64,000 nt of DNA from Paenilisteria riparia FSL S10-1204. GTDB taxonomy: Bacteria > Bacillota > Bacilli > Lactobacillales > Listeriaceae. Of the stretch, positions 29,328 through 38,591 are shown piece by piece. How positions within the stretch are numbered: position 1 is the stretch's first letter; every line of letters starts with the position of its first letter. The notes under the pieces were generated by a model that was not told the origin of the DNA, made no database searches, and saw only the letters and a list, made by a program, of their open reading frames with translations. The stretch is from contig NZ_AODL01000002.1 in assembly GCF_000525995.1 (NCBI RefSeq), positions 1-64,000 of the forward strand, written 5' to 3'. Position numbers and translations under genes: made by a program.

Positions 29328-30686
29328 TTAACCAATTCCAGATAGTGTTTGGATAATTAGTTGGACATTAAGGACGGTTAGTACGGCGGTAATTGCCCAA
29401 GCGAGGACGGTTACCCACATGCGGTTTTTGAATTCGCCCATTAGTTTTTTGCTGCTGGTGAATATGGTGAGTGGAATCATGGAGAATGGTAGGGCGATGC
29501 TTAGAAATACTTGGGTGTAGATTAGGAGTTGCTCGACTGCGTTTTCTTGGTCGCCGTAGATGACGATACAGATGATGACTGGAATGATAGCTAGAAGGCG
29601 CGTGACGAGACGGCGAATCCAGACGGGTAATTTCATATGGATGAAGCCTTCCATGACGATTTGGCCTGTCAAGGTGCCTGTGATGGTTGCATTTTGGCCG
29701 GATGCGAGTAGTGCTACGGCGAACAGGACGCTTAGGACGGGACTTGCGATGGAGCCGACAATGGCGTTGTTTTGCAAGGCGTCGTAGAGTTGGGTGAATT
29801 GGCCAAGATTGCTTGTGTCTTGTCCGAAGAATAGGGCTGCGCCGAGTATGAGTAGCAGACAGTTGACGACGAATGCGGCGGTTAGCTGGATGTTTGAGTC
29901 AATAGTTGAGAATTTGATAGCTTCTTTTAGGGCCTTTTTGTCGTTGCGGTCGTATTTTCTAGCTTGGACGATGGATGAGTGCAGATACAGGTTGTGGGGC
30001 ATGACGGTGGCTCCGACGATGCCGAGTGCTAGAAATAGTGCGCCTTTGTCTGTGATGATTTCTTTTTGTGGTACGAAGCCGCCGAGCATGTCGGATACGT
30101 TTGGTTGGGATAGGATGACTTCGTATAAAAAGATGAGCAACACGGTAACTATAAGTGTGACAACGATGGCTTCGATTTTGCGGAAGCCGAATTTTGCAAG
30201 TATAAGTAGTAGGAAGACGTCAAGAACGGTGATGATAACGCCTAGTATTAATGGAAAGCCAAATAGCAGGTTTAAGGCTACGGCGCTACCGATAACTTCA
30301 GCGATGTCTGTGGCCATGATGGCAAGTTCAGCGATAATCCATAGTGTGAAGCCGCCTTTTTTGCCTGTCTTTAATCGGGTTGCTTGGGCTAGGTCGAGTC
30401 CTGTGACAATGCCGAGCTTGGCGCACATGCTTTGTAGGAGCATCGCGATAAGGCTGGACATGAGGATGACGCTCAGTAGTAAATAGCCGTAGTGAGCACC
30501 GCCTTGAATGGAAGTAATCCAGTTGCCGGGGTCCATATAGCCGACTGCGACAAGTGCGCCTGGGCCTGAGAAGGCGATGAGTTTACGCCAAAAGCCGCCT
30601 TTGGTTGGAATGTTTACAGAATTATTTATTTCGCCCAAACTGGAACCGTTTGGTGGTGTGTGTTTAATTATTTTTTTATTAGTCAT
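29328..30686 (-). CDS. mntH: Nramp-family Mn(II)/proton symporter MntH
   Basis: 452 residues, 11 predicted transmembrane helices. Helix 1 carries DPGN ([11 protein letters not shown]) and helix 6 the MPHN ([13 protein letters not shown]) metal-coordinating motifs of Nramp transporters. Imports manganese and related divalent cations with protons. The frame opens at 30755, but GAGAGGA before ATG 30686 (MTNKKIIKH) sets the start. I could not find a convincing MntR operator in the 120 bases upstream. Confidence 0.93.
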   Translation of the reverse strand: MTNKKIIKHTPPNGSSLGEINNSVNIPTKGGFWRKLIAFSGPGALVAVGYMDPGNWITSIQGGAHYGYLLLSVILMSSLIAMLLQSMCAKLGIVTGLDLAQATRLKTGKKGGFTLWIIAELAIMATDIAEVIGSAVALNLLFGFPLILGVIITVLDVFLLLILAKFGFRKIEAIVVTLIVTVLLIFLYEVILSQPNVSDMLGGFVPQKEIITDKGALFLALGIVGATVMPHNLYLHSSIVQARKYDRNDKKALKEAIKFSTIDSNIQLTAAFVVNCLLLILGAALFFGQDTSNLGQFTQLYDALQNNAIVGSIASPVLSVLFAVALLASGQNATITGTLTGQIVMEGFIHMKLPVWIRRLVTRLLAIIPVIICIVIYGDQENAVEQLLIYTQVFLSIALPFSMIPLTIFTSSKKLMGEFKNRMWVTVLAWAITAVLTVLNVQLIIQTLSGIG

Positions 30687-30809
30687 GTTAAAAATCCTCT
30701 CAATGTTTCCTTTGTGCAACAAATTTAGTTTAATGCAATGAGAGTGAAAATGCAAGTTTTTTGTTAGTTAGTAGAAAAAGTTACCGCGTTGAAATGATAA
30801 CTTTTTTGT

Positions 30810-31707
30810 TTAATATAATGTTCGCCATAAATAAAACGTTGCGTATGCTTCCCAGTTTGACCAATTTTGTGCGAGGTAGAGGATTTCTTGTTTTATGGGT
30901 TTCTGTTCCATTTGTAGTGCGTGTTTGATAGCGTTGATAAGCCCGATGTCGTCGATTGGGAAGGCGTTTGGGTAACGGAGGCAGCGCATCAGGACATAGT
31001 TGGCTGTCCATGGGCCAATGCCACGGATCTTGGTGAGAGATTTTTCGATTGCTGGGAGGTCTGGAAGTTGTTGGAGTGCTTGTTTGGATAGTTCTCCTGT
31101 TGTGATGCGTTTTGCGATGCCGATGGTGTACTCGCTTTTGCGGGTGGTGAATTGGATGGCTGTGAGGTCTTCGGGTGTGAGGTTGGCGATGGTGGCTGGA
31201 GTTGGGAATGTCCAGTAGGTGATGCCGGCGTGTGTGGTGCTGGTGCCGAATTTTTCGACGAATTGGCGTTTAAGTGTGTAGGCGAATGAGAGGTTGATTT
31301 GTTGGCCGATGATGCCCCAAGTGAGTGCTTCGAAGAGGTCGGGAATGCTGATGATACGTAGGCCGTAATGGTCTTTGACTGCGGGATGAAGTAGTGTGTC
31401 GGTTTCGGCGAGTTGGTAAAATGGCGTGATGTCGCGGTCTAGGTCGAACCAGTCGTGAATGTATTGGGTGATTTCTTGTTGGTGGGATGCTGGGATGGGG
31501 CTTGTTATGGCTGGGAGCGTGATTTGTAATGTGTTTGGGGCTGACTCGCGGACTTGGATGAGTGTGTTGCCGTGGCTTGTGGGAATGAGTTTGCTAACTT
31601 GGTCGTTTTGGATGTGATGCATGCATTCTTTTGAGTCGCGGTTTAGGTATGCGAGATTTGGTGCGAAACGGAATGTTGGGGGGTGTTGGGATGGTGAATG
31701 TGTTCAT
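30810..31707 (-). pseudogene. alkA: alkA-like DNA-3-methyladenine glycosylase, split by a +1 frameshift near its start
   Basis: HhH-GPD base-excision glycosylase of the AlkA type. The body (30810-31622) has the helix-hairpin-helix and GPD region LTKIRGIGPWTANYVLMR, with catalytic Asp in FPIDDIG. In-frame coding continues upstream of the first ATG as TFRFAPNLAYLNRDSKECM, while the real start with an AAGGAGG ribosome site (ATG 31707, MNTFTIPTPP) is in another frame. Removing one base from the six-C run (six G on the plus strand, 31678-31683) joins them into a 298-residue protein. Divergent from adaA, with which it shares a repair role. Confidence 0.85.
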
Positions 31708-31728
31708 GTGGGGCCTCCTTGATTTTCT

Positions 31729-31748
31729 TGGTACTTATAGTTGTACCA
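31729..31748. promoter_or_regulatory. Dyad in the alkA-adaA divergent region
   Basis: TGGTAC-N8-GTACCA, a perfect 6+6 inverted repeat between divergent repair genes, in a position suited to an operator used by AdaA. A TATAAT at 31822-31827 is a plausible adaA -10 box. Confidence 0.5.
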
Positions 31749-31860
31749 TATTTTTGTGGGGAAGACTTTACAAATCTTGCTTTTATGTGCGGGGACGGTT
31801 ATTTTTTTGTGGGGGAAGGGGTATAATGGATGTAAGGAAAAGTTCGGAAGGGGTGGCAAA

Positions 31861-32421
31861 ATGGTGACGGAGGAGCAGTGGCGCGCGATTTGTGAGAATG
31901 ACGCGAGGTATGACGGGAAGTTTTTTTATGCGGTGAGTTCGACGCGGATTTTTTGCCGGCCGTCTTGTAAGTCGCGGGTGCCACGACGGGAGAATGTGAG
32001 CGTTTTTCGGAATGCGGAGGATGCGATGGCTGCGGGGTACAGGCCTTGTAAGCGATGCAAGTCTGGTGGGGCAAGGATGCCGGATGTGGAATGGGTGGCG
32101 CAGATTGAGGCGTTTGTGTTGGAACATTATGCGGAACATTTGACGCTGGATAGGATTGCGGATGGCTGCCATGGTAGTGCGTATCATCTGCACCGTGTTT
32201 TTAAAGCGCAAAAAGGGATGACGCCGCTTGATTTTGTACATCAGGTGCGGATTCGCAGGGCGTGTGTGTTGCTTGAGATGACTGGGATGAGCGTGATGGA
32301 TATTGGGGTTGCTGTCGGGATTTCGAATGCTGCGCAGTTTGCGACGCTGTTTCGGAAGTTGGAGGGCGTGACGCCGAGTGTGTATCGAAAAAGAAGGATG
32401 GTGGGTATTGATGGAGAATAG
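31861..32421 (+). CDS. adaA: Methylphosphotriester-DNA methyltransferase / AraC-type activator AdaA
   Basis: 186 residues. The N-terminal Ada zinc domain has four Cys (IFCRPSCKSR and RPCKRCK), the first of which accepts a methyl group from DNA phosphotriesters; the C-terminal AraC helix-turn-helix (LTLDRIADGCHGSAYHLHRVF, then IGVAVGISNAAQFATLF) turns the methylated protein into an activator. It corresponds to the AdaA half of E. coli Ada; the methyltransferase half is the next gene. Start set by GGAAGGGGTGG before ATG 31861. Overlaps ogt by 11 bases. Confidence 0.93.
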   Translation: MVTEEQWRAICENDARYDGKFFYAVSSTRIFCRPSCKSRVPRRENVSVFRNAEDAMAAGYRPCKRCKSGGARMPDVEWVAQIEAFVLEHYAEHLTLDRIADGCHGSAYHLHRVFKAQKGMTPLDFVHQVRIRRACVLLEMTGMSVMDIGVAVGISNAAQFATLFRKLEGVTPSVYRKRRMVGIDGE

Positions 32422-32941
32422 TAAGGTTTATTATGGTTTGATGGAGGCGGCTAGGATGCGACTGTATGTCGGAGTTAGTGAGCGCGGGTTGATGTTTGTA
32501 GGCTCGGATGGTGCAGATATCGGGGAATTGGAACGGTGGGCAGTGCGGAAAAAAGGGATTGATTTGACGGAGAATCAGGATAAAATTGCTCCTTTTGTGC
32601 GGGAATTGGTGTTGTATTTGAGTGGGGCGCGACGGGAGTTCGATTTGCCGCTTGATTTTGAGGGGACGGCGTTTCAGGAGACGGTATGGCAGGCGTTGCT
32701 TAGGATTCCGTACGGTCAGACGCGGACGTATTCGGACATTGCGGCTGAGATTGGTAAACCGGAGGCGGTGCGTGCGGTGGGGACGGCGATTGGTGCGAAT
32801 CCAATTTTGATGGTCATTCCGTGTCATCGCGTCATTGGAAAAAATGGCAAAATAACGGGCTACCGTGGCGGCATCGCGATGAAGGAACAGTTGTTGCGTC
32901 TGGAATCGGCCGGCTCAGCCTTGCCAAAAGCAGCGTTTTAG
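32411..32941 (+). CDS. ogt: Methylated-DNA--protein-cysteine methyltransferase (AdaB/Ogt)
   Basis: 176-residue suicide repair protein that takes methyl groups from O6-methylguanine. The acceptor Cys is in the canonical MVIPCHRVIG; the helix-turn-helix recognition segment (GQTRTYSDIAAEIGKPEAVRAVG) is intact. Translation probably couples with adaA (overlap). Its 3' end overlaps that of the convergent atl gene by 27 bases. Confidence 0.94.
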   Translation: MENSKVYYGLMEAARMRLYVGVSERGLMFVGSDGADIGELERWAVRKKGIDLTENQDKIAPFVRELVLYLSGARREFDLPLDFEGTAFQETVWQALLRIPYGQTRTYSDIAAEIGKPEAVRAVGTAIGANPILMVIPCHRVIGKNGKITGYRGGIAMKEQLLRLESAGSALPKAAF

Positions 32942-33214
32942 TTGCACGTTACCGCCTGGTGTGAATGGAACGCCTTCTGCGCGAAGTAGTTCATATTGGG
33001 CGTGCCAGCCAGGAACGAGGCGACCATTTGCGCCGACAACGCGGTGGCTTGGAATTTTGGCATCACTAGGTGTTAACCGCATCGCTTGACCGACGAGGCG
33101 CGAATTTTTCGGACGTCCAAGCATGTATGCAATTTGTCCGTAGGTCGTGACTTTTCCGGCAGGGATTTGTTTCACGATTTGGTAAACTTCTTTTTGAAAT
33201 GCAGCGTGTTGCAT
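32915..33214 (-). CDS. atl: Alkyltransferase-like protein (ATL)
   Basis: 99-residue relative of O6-alkylguanine methyltransferases in which the acceptor Cys is replaced: the motif reads IPSHRVV instead of PCHRV. ATL proteins bind O6-alkylated guanine and flag it for nucleotide excision repair without removing the alkyl group. The DNA-binding helix (GKVTTYGQIAYMLGRPKNSRLVG) is conserved. It completes a four-gene alkylation-repair cluster. Confidence 0.9.
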   Translation of the reverse strand: MQHAAFQKEVYQIVKQIPAGKVTTYGQIAYMLGRPKNSRLVGQAMRLTPSDAKIPSHRVVGANGRLVPGWHAQYELLRAEGVPFTPGGNVQLKRCFWQG

Positions 33215-33240
33215 GTTTTTCCTCCTTATATATAGAAAAC

Positions 33241-33273
33241 AAGAGAGCAGTCAGCGAAACTACTCTCTTTTTT
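33241..33273. terminator. Hairpin between atl and the glyoxalase gene
   Basis: AAGAGAGCAGT pairs imperfectly with ACTCTCTTTT, followed by T on the plus strand and a weaker tail on the minus strand. Confidence 0.4.
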
Positions 33274-33282
33274 GCGTGTGAA

Positions 33283-33665
33283 TTAGCGGTTTTGGATAAC
33301 TTCGGTTTTGTAGCCGTCGGGGTCCATAACGAAGAAATACGTTGGTTTCGTTCCTGGCAAGCCTTTCAAGTCGGTTACACTGTAGCCGGCTTTTTCGAAT
33401 TGTTCGTGGGTTGCGGAAAGGTCGTCAACGCCCACTGCTAAATGCCCGTAGCCGTTACCAAGGTCATAAGGTTCTGCTTGATCGTAGTTATACGTTAATT
33501 CTAACTCAAAGCCACCTTCTTCAAATACCAAATAAACAAGTGTGAATTTATGATCTGGGAATCTTTGCGACGTGTTTCTTTTAAACCAAATGCTTCTGTG
33601 TAAAAGGCTAGCGATGTGTCTAGGTCTTTGACGCGAATACATGTATGTAGCATTTTAATACTCAT
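33283..33665 (-). pseudogene. Glyoxalase/VOC family protein (lactoylglutathione lyase-like), split by a -1 frameshift
   Basis: Starts MSIKMLHTCIRVKDLDTSLAFYTEAFGL, the classic glyoxalase I N-terminus, after AGGAGG. The frame breaks near 33564-33566; adding one A to the AAA run (coding strand) gives RRKRFPDHKFTLVYLVFEEG and a complete 127-residue protein that ends VMDPDGYKTEVIQNR. His, Glu and Gln-type metal ligands of the family (LHTC, FELEL, GHLAVGVDD, KTEVI) are retained. It probably detoxifies methylglyoxal adducts of a thiol. Confidence 0.85.
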
Positions 33666-33727
33666 GGTAAAATTCCTCCTAAATATAGATTTTGTCTCGG
33701 TTTCATTGTAATATATCCGCGCTTTGA

Positions 33728-34573
33728 TTACAAATGTTGTTGTTTGTAGGAGTCGATAGTAACGTTTACAAAGGCACCGAGTAGCATGATAATCGAGATG
33801 AAGTAGAGCCATAGCATAATGACGATCATGATGCTGAGACTGCCGAACCCTAGGATTTTATCGCCTTGAAAACTAACATACGCAGAAAGCAGTTCGGTTG
33901 CAAGGAGCCAGCCAATGGTGGCAAATAGAGCGCCAATGACACTTTTTCTGATTTTCCATTTTACGTTTGGAACGAGCCAGTAGATGATGAGGAATAGGGT
34001 AAATAAGAAAATTGGCGTGATGAACCATTTTGCAGCACCTAGATTAGCGAGAGCGTCAAGCTTCAGGTCGAATTGGTCTTGCAGGAAAGTCACGATTTGT
34101 TCGCCAAATGCAAAGATAAAGACGACAGCACCGAGAATCACGATGATAAGGAGCATCATCAGGAAAGACATGATGCGGGTCACGATGAAATTTTTGCGGT
34201 CAGGGGCTTGGTAGACGATGTTTAGCACTTCTTGTAAGGCACTGAAACATCTCGATGCGGACCAAATAGCAGTAATCAAACCGAGTGAAATGGCAGTACC
34301 ACTTGCATTGGTTAGCATGCTTTCGATGACAGGATGGAGAATATCATATACTTCTGGTGGCATGAATGTTTGGAGTGTAGCGTAGATTTCCTCTTTCGGG
34401 ATTGGAAAGAGTGGTATTAGATTGCCGAATACGAGCATCATTGGGAGAATGGATAGCAATATGTAAAAGGTGAGCTGGGCGGCGTGGGAGGTAACTCGAG
34501 CGTTTTTCCAGTTTGTTTTGGCGATTTCTCCTACTTGTTTTAGTTTGGTTTTTGTTTGGGCTTTTAATGGCAT
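33728..34573 (-). CDS. YihY/virulence factor BrkB family membrane protein
   Basis: 281 residues with six predicted helices and the family segment VTSHAAQLTFYILLSILPMMLVF near residues 28-50. Once mistaken for ribonuclease BN; true function not known (envelope transport has been suggested). A basic N-terminus precedes helix 1; a GAAAGGATG-type ribosome site lies before ATG 34573. Confidence 0.88.
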   Translation of the reverse strand: MPLKAQTKTKLKQVGEIAKTNWKNARVTSHAAQLTFYILLSILPMMLVFGNLIPLFPIPKEEIYATLQTFMPPEVYDILHPVIESMLTNASGTAISLGLITAIWSASRCFSALQEVLNIVYQAPDRKNFIVTRIMSFLMMLLIIVILGAVVFIFAFGEQIVTFLQDQFDLKLDALANLGAAKWFITPIFLFTLFLIIYWLVPNVKWKIRKSVIGALFATIGWLLATELLSAYVSFQGDKILGFGSLSIMIVIMLWLYFISIIMLLGAFVNVTIDSYKQQHL

Positions 34574-34781
34574 GTGATTTACATCCTTTCGTAAAATGGC
34601 TTCTTATATATGGATTTCCCCTACAGTTGTAATTCTTAAACGTTATCTTGATAGTGCGGTAATTTTTGTTATGCGTTATTAACTATATGAGGAAGTGAGG
34701 AGCGGAGGTTTATTCGAGTTGGCAAATGCTTTTCGTTTGCGCTATACTTTAAGAAACAAGAAGAAAAAGGTGGCGTATTCG

Positions 34782-35408
34782 ATGGTGAAAATTAGTGGTT
34801 TAGCAACGGGATTGTTGCAGGAGAATTGTTACGTAATTTATAATGAAAAACATTGTCTTATTGTAGATCCAGGCAGTGATGCGGAAAATATTATTGCCAA
34901 AGTGGAGGAAACGGGAACAAAGCCCGTCGCGATTTTATTGACGCATTGTCATTATGATCATATTGGGGCGTTAGAGGAAATTCGGGCGCATTATCAGGTG
35001 CCGGTTTTTGTGAGCCCGCTAGAGCAAGAATGGCTTGGTAATCCTGAATTGAACGGTTCGGTTGGGATGTCGCAGTATAGCAATAAGGGAATTATTTGTG
35101 TGCCTGCGGAGAACGAGTTTGAGATTCGCGATTATAATATAGAAGGAATTACGTTTCGCGTAGTGCCAACGCCAGGCCATTCAATCGGTAGTGTGAGCTT
35201 TATTTTTGATGATTTTGTAGTGGTTGGGGACGCGTTATTTAAAGGTAGCATCGGTCGTTCGGATTTGTATACGGGAGACTTCGATACGTTGATTGAAAGT
35301 ATTACGACGCAGTTGCTCGTGCTACCGGATGAGATGCCTGTGTACGCGGGGCACGGAGATGCGACGACGATTGGTCATGAAAAGGCAACGAATCCGTACT
35401 TAACGTGA
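34782..35408 (+). CDS. MBL-fold metallo-hydrolase
   Basis: 208 residues of the glyoxalase II-like group. Zinc motif HCHYDH (about residues 54-59), further ligands in TPGHSIGSVSF, the Asp in VVGDALF and the terminal His in YAGHGD. Probably a cytosolic thioesterase or hydroxyacylglutathione hydrolase-type enzyme. The frame opens at 34695, but AAAGGTGG precedes ATG 34782 (MVKISGLATG). Confidence 0.88.
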   Translation: MVKISGLATGLLQENCYVIYNEKHCLIVDPGSDAENIIAKVEETGTKPVAILLTHCHYDHIGALEEIRAHYQVPVFVSPLEQEWLGNPELNGSVGMSQYSNKGIICVPAENEFEIRDYNIEGITFRVVPTPGHSIGSVSFIFDDFVVVGDALFKGSIGRSDLYTGDFDTLIESITTQLLVLPDEMPVYAGHGDATTIGHEKATNPYLT

Positions 35409-35421
35409 GGAGGAAGCTAGA

Positions 35422-35820
35422 ATGAGAATTAATGTCACGAGTATTTTTGTGGATGATCAAGAGAAAGCGTTGCGATTTTATACGGAGATTTTAGGGTTTA
35501 AGAAGCGCTCGGATTTCCCTGTGTCGGACGCGTTTCGCTGGATTACGGTCGTGTCAAAAGAAGAACCGGACGGCGTGGAGTTGTCGCTGGAACCGGATGA
35601 TAATCCTGCGGTTGGCCCGTTTAAGTCGTCGATTTACGCGCAAGGGATTCCGTTTATGTCTTTTGCGGTGGACGATGTGTATGCGGAACATGAACGCTTG
35701 CGGGAGCTTGGCGTTGTTTTTAAGCAAGAACCAATGGCGCATGGTCCTGTCACGGTCGCGATTTTTGATGATACGTGCGGAAATTTGATTCAAATTGCGC
35801 ATATGAATGAGGCGGCGTGA
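35422..35820 (+). CDS. VOC family protein (glyoxalase-like)
   Basis: 132 residues with two beta-alpha-beta-beta-beta modules: MRINVTSIFVDDQEKALRFYTEILGF and a second repeat starting GIPFMSFAVDDVYAEHERL. Resembles predicted glyoxalase/bleomycin-resistance proteins (extradiol-dioxygenase fold). Substrate unknown. Strong GAGGAGG ribosome site; 13 bases after the metallo-hydrolase, possibly one operon dealing with reactive aldehydes or thioesters. Confidence 0.85.
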   Translation: MRINVTSIFVDDQEKALRFYTEILGFKKRSDFPVSDAFRWITVVSKEEPDGVELSLEPDDNPAVGPFKSSIYAQGIPFMSFAVDDVYAEHERLRELGVVFKQEPMAHGPVTVAIFDDTCGNLIQIAHMNEAA

Positions 35821-35823
35821 GGC

Positions 35824-36690
35824 GTGGGGCTTTATTTAGAGTTTCCGGCGCTGGACCGCGATTTTCCGATGCGGAGTTTTACGAATGAGGGCGGCGTCAT
35901 TGTTTATCCGCATTGGCACAAGGAGATTGAGCTGATTTATGTGACGCAAGGTCGGCTGAATTTGGGCGTGAATGATGTGCCGATTCAGATGGCTGAGGGC
36001 GAAATTTATGTAATTAATGGCGGGGATGTGCATTATTTCTTGGCATCGCCAAATAGTGAACGGATTGTGCTGCAGTTTGATTTATCGGTTTTTCAAGAAT
36101 TTTCATTGACGGAAGTAGAAGGCAAACGATTGCGCGATTTGTTTTTGAAAGTTGTTCCCGCAAGCAATGATTGGGATGTGGATGTGGCGAAACGGGTTGC
36201 TGGGCTTTTGCAGGTGATTCATGAAGAGAGTTTCGCGCGCCGTGAGGGATATCGCTATGTGGTGAAGGCGAAATTGTATGAAATGCTAGCGGTGCTTGAT
36301 CGCGAGGTTCCAAAGCAGGTGCGTGATGTGGCAGAAGATATGACGAGCAAATCGCAAGATACGCTGGAGAAATTGCAACAGATTTTTGCGTATGTGGAAG
36401 ACCATTATCAAGAAACGATTACACTGCAACAGGTCGCGGATTATGTTGGCTTTAGTTCGTACTATTTCACGAAGCTTTTTAAGCGCAATATGGGGATTAC
36501 TTTTATGACTTTTGTGAATGATTATCGTTTAAGCAAGGCAAAATGGATATTGTTAAATGAGGAGACCCCGGTGACAGAAGTAGCTGAGCTGGCTGGTTTT
36601 AGTAGCGTGAAGACGTTTCACCATGCTTTTAAACGGGCAATGGGTGTGTCGCCGTTGAAATATAGGAGGACAATATTCGGGAATAAATAA
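35824..36690 (+). CDS. AraC-family transcriptional regulator
   Basis: 288 residues: an N-terminal cupin sensor (HWHKEIELIYVTQGRLNLGV) and a C-terminal double helix-turn-helix (ITLQQVADYVGFSSYYFTKLFKR, then VTEVAELAGFSSVKTFHHAFKR). Starts with GTG three bases after the previous stop. It lies immediately upstream of the Gfo/Idh-isomerase operon, in the same order as in L. monocytogenes (from memory), and is the likely regulator of that operon. Confidence 0.9.
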   Translation: MGLYLEFPALDRDFPMRSFTNEGGVIVYPHWHKEIELIYVTQGRLNLGVNDVPIQMAEGEIYVINGGDVHYFLASPNSERIVLQFDLSVFQEFSLTEVEGKRLRDLFLKVVPASNDWDVDVAKRVAGLLQVIHEESFARREGYRYVVKAKLYEMLAVLDREVPKQVRDVAEDMTSKSQDTLEKLQQIFAYVEDHYQETITLQQVADYVGFSSYYFTKLFKRNMGITFMTFVNDYRLSKAKWILLNEETPVTEVAELAGFSSVKTFHHAFKRAMGVSPLKYRRTIFGNK

Positions 36691-36717
36691 GCAAGAAATT
36701 AGGAAGAAAAACCTCGG

Positions 36718-36749
36718 TTTGTTTTGTATCATGGAGATAATAAAACAAA
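36718..36749 (+). promoter_or_regulatory. Inverted repeat upstream of the sugar oxidoreductase operon
   Basis: TTTGTTTT (36718-36725) pairs with AAAACAAA (36742-36749), with TAT/ATA inside. It lies 14 bases before ATG 36763; an operator or a small hairpin. Site for the adjacent AraC regulator is a guess. Confidence 0.4.
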
Positions 36750-36762
36750 TGGAGGTTTTCTT

Positions 36763-37839
36763 ATGACTTTAAAAATTGGGATTATTGGTTGTGGCGGTAT
36801 TGCAAATGGTAAACATATGCCGAGTTTAAAGAGTGTTGCCGAAGCAGAAATGGTGGCATTTTGTGATATTGTAGAAGAACGCGCAGTGAAAGCAAAAGCG
36901 GATTTCGGGGATGCTAATGCAAACGTATACACAGATTATAAAGAATTATTGGCGGATAAGACGATTGATGTTATTCATGTTTGTACACCAAATATTTCGC
37001 ATGCAGAAATTTCAATTGCCGCGATGGAAGCTGGCAAACATGTGATGTGCGAGAAACCAATGGCGAAATCAACGGAAGAAGCGCAGTTAATGATTGATGC
37101 CAGCAAGAAAACAGGCATGAAATTGACAATAGGCTATCAAAACCGTTTTAGAAAAGATTCACAGTTCTTACAAGAAGTGTGTGCCAATAATGAGTTAGGC
37201 GAAATTTATTACGCGAAGGCAAAAGCAATCCGTCGTCGTGCCGTGCCAACTTGGGGTGTGTTCTTAGATGAAGAAGCACAAGGCGGCGGTCCATTAATTG
37301 ATATTGGTACACACGCGCTTGATTTAACGTTATGGATGATGGGCAATTATAAGCCGAAATATGTCGTTGGGAACGCGTATCATAAGTTATCCAAACGTGA
37401 AAACGCGGCGAACGCTTGGGGACCTTGGGATCCTTCAAAGTTTACAGTAGAAGATTCTGCATTTGGTTTTATCACGATGGAGAATGGCGCAACAATTGTG
37501 TTGGAATCAAGCTGGGCACTGAATACATTAGATGTCGGTGAAGCAATGACAGCGCTTTGCGGAACAGAAGGCGGCGCGGATATGGAGAATGGTTTGCGCA
37601 TCAACGGTGAATCACATAGTCAAATGTATGAAAAACAAATCCAGTTAGAAGCAGGCGGCGTTGATTTTTACGATGGCACAGGTGATGATCCAGCAGAACT
37701 TGAGGCACAGCAATGGATTGACAGTATTTTAAATGACACAGATCCTGTTGTAAAACCTGAGCAAGCGCTTGTCGTGACGCAAATTTTAGAGGCAATTTAT
37801 GAATCTTCGCAAACCGGAAAACCAGTATTTTTTAATTGA
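36763..37839 (+). CDS. Gfo/Idh/MocA family oxidoreductase
   Basis: 358 residues. NAD(P)-binding Rossmann motif GIIGCGGIANGKHMPSL, the EKPMAKS motif with catalytic Lys, and a C-terminal sugar-binding domain (PLIDIGTHALDLTLWMMG with the catalytic Asp and His). Oxidises or reduces a sugar or cyclitol whose identity is unknown. AATGGAGG before ATG 36763 sets the start. First of five co-directional genes with very short gaps. Confidence 0.92.
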   Translation: MTLKIGIIGCGGIANGKHMPSLKSVAEAEMVAFCDIVEERAVKAKADFGDANANVYTDYKELLADKTIDVIHVCTPNISHAEISIAAMEAGKHVMCEKPMAKSTEEAQLMIDASKKTGMKLTIGYQNRFRKDSQFLQEVCANNELGEIYYAKAKAIRRRAVPTWGVFLDEEAQGGGPLIDIGTHALDLTLWMMGNYKPKYVVGNAYHKLSKRENAANAWGPWDPSKFTVEDSAFGFITMENGATIVLESSWALNTLDVGEAMTALCGTEGGADMENGLRINGESHSQMYEKQIQLEAGGVDFYDGTGDDPAELEAQQWIDSILNDTDPVVKPEQALVVTQILEAIYESSQTGKPVFFN

Positions 37840-37853
37840 GAGGAGTCTTTCAA

Positions 37854-38591
37854 ATGGCGAAACCGATAGCGCTTCAATTGTGGAGTGTGCAGGATGCGTG
37901 CCAAGAAGATTTTTTCGGGACGCTCGAACGAGTAGCAGAAATGGGTTATGATGGCGTGGAGTTCGCGGGATATTACGATAAATCGGCAACAGAACTGAAG
38001 GCTAAATTGGCAGACCTTGGCCTTGCTGTTGCCGCTTCACATATTCCTTACGAAAAATTTAGGGATGAACTGGATGAGGTAATCGCATTTGAGCAAGAAC
38101 TGGGGAATGAATACCTTGTCTGTCCATGGGCTGATTTTGAGACGGAGGCAGAATGGCTAGAGTTCGCGAAAACATTGCGTATTATTGCTGAAAAAGTAAA
38201 CGCTGCTGGACTTCATTTTGTATATCATAATCATGCACATGAATTTGAGAAATTAGGCAATGATTATATTTTAGATGTGCTACTGGCAGGTGTGCATGGT
38301 TTGGAAGTGGAACTTGATACTTATTGGGTCCATCATGCGGGCGTGGATGTTGTGACATATATGCAACGCTGGGCAGACCGGATGCCACTTGTACACTTGA
38401 AAGATATGAAACGCGATCCAGTGGAAAGTACGGAAATTGGCAATGGCGTACTAGCTATTAAGCGCTTTGCAGAATTAGCCGAGCAAAGCGGTGTGAAATG
38501 GCTTGTGATTGAACAAGAAGCCTTCGACAAAGATCCGCTTGAAAGTGTAAAAATTGGGCTTTTAAATTTAAGAAAGCTGGTGGGAAAGTAA
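37854..38591 (+). CDS. Sugar phosphate isomerase/epimerase
   Basis: 245-residue AP-endonuclease-2-like TIM barrel (IolE/xylose-isomerase-like group). Metal-binding residues recognisable in [30 protein letters not shown] and the final VIEQE. Probably isomerises a keto sugar or inosose made by the neighbouring dehydrogenase. Overlaps the next start (TAATG), so translation is coupled. Confidence 0.88.
   Translation: MAKPIALQLWSVQDACQEDFFGTLERVAEMGYDGVEFAGYYDKSATELKAKLADLGLAVAASHIPYEKFRDELDEVIAFEQELGNEYLVCPWADFETEAEWLEFAKTLRIIAEKVNAAGLHFVYHNHAHEFEKLGNDYILDVLLAGVHGLEVELDTYWVHHAGVDVVTYMQRWADRMPLVHLKDMKRDPVESTEIGNGVLAIKRFAELAEQSGVKWLVIEQEAFDKDPLESVKIGLLNLRKLVGK

Noticed and set aside
30687..30809. 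MntR operator upstream of mntH
   Set aside because: The AAACTAAATTTGTT stretch has no clear symmetry matching known MntR boxes.
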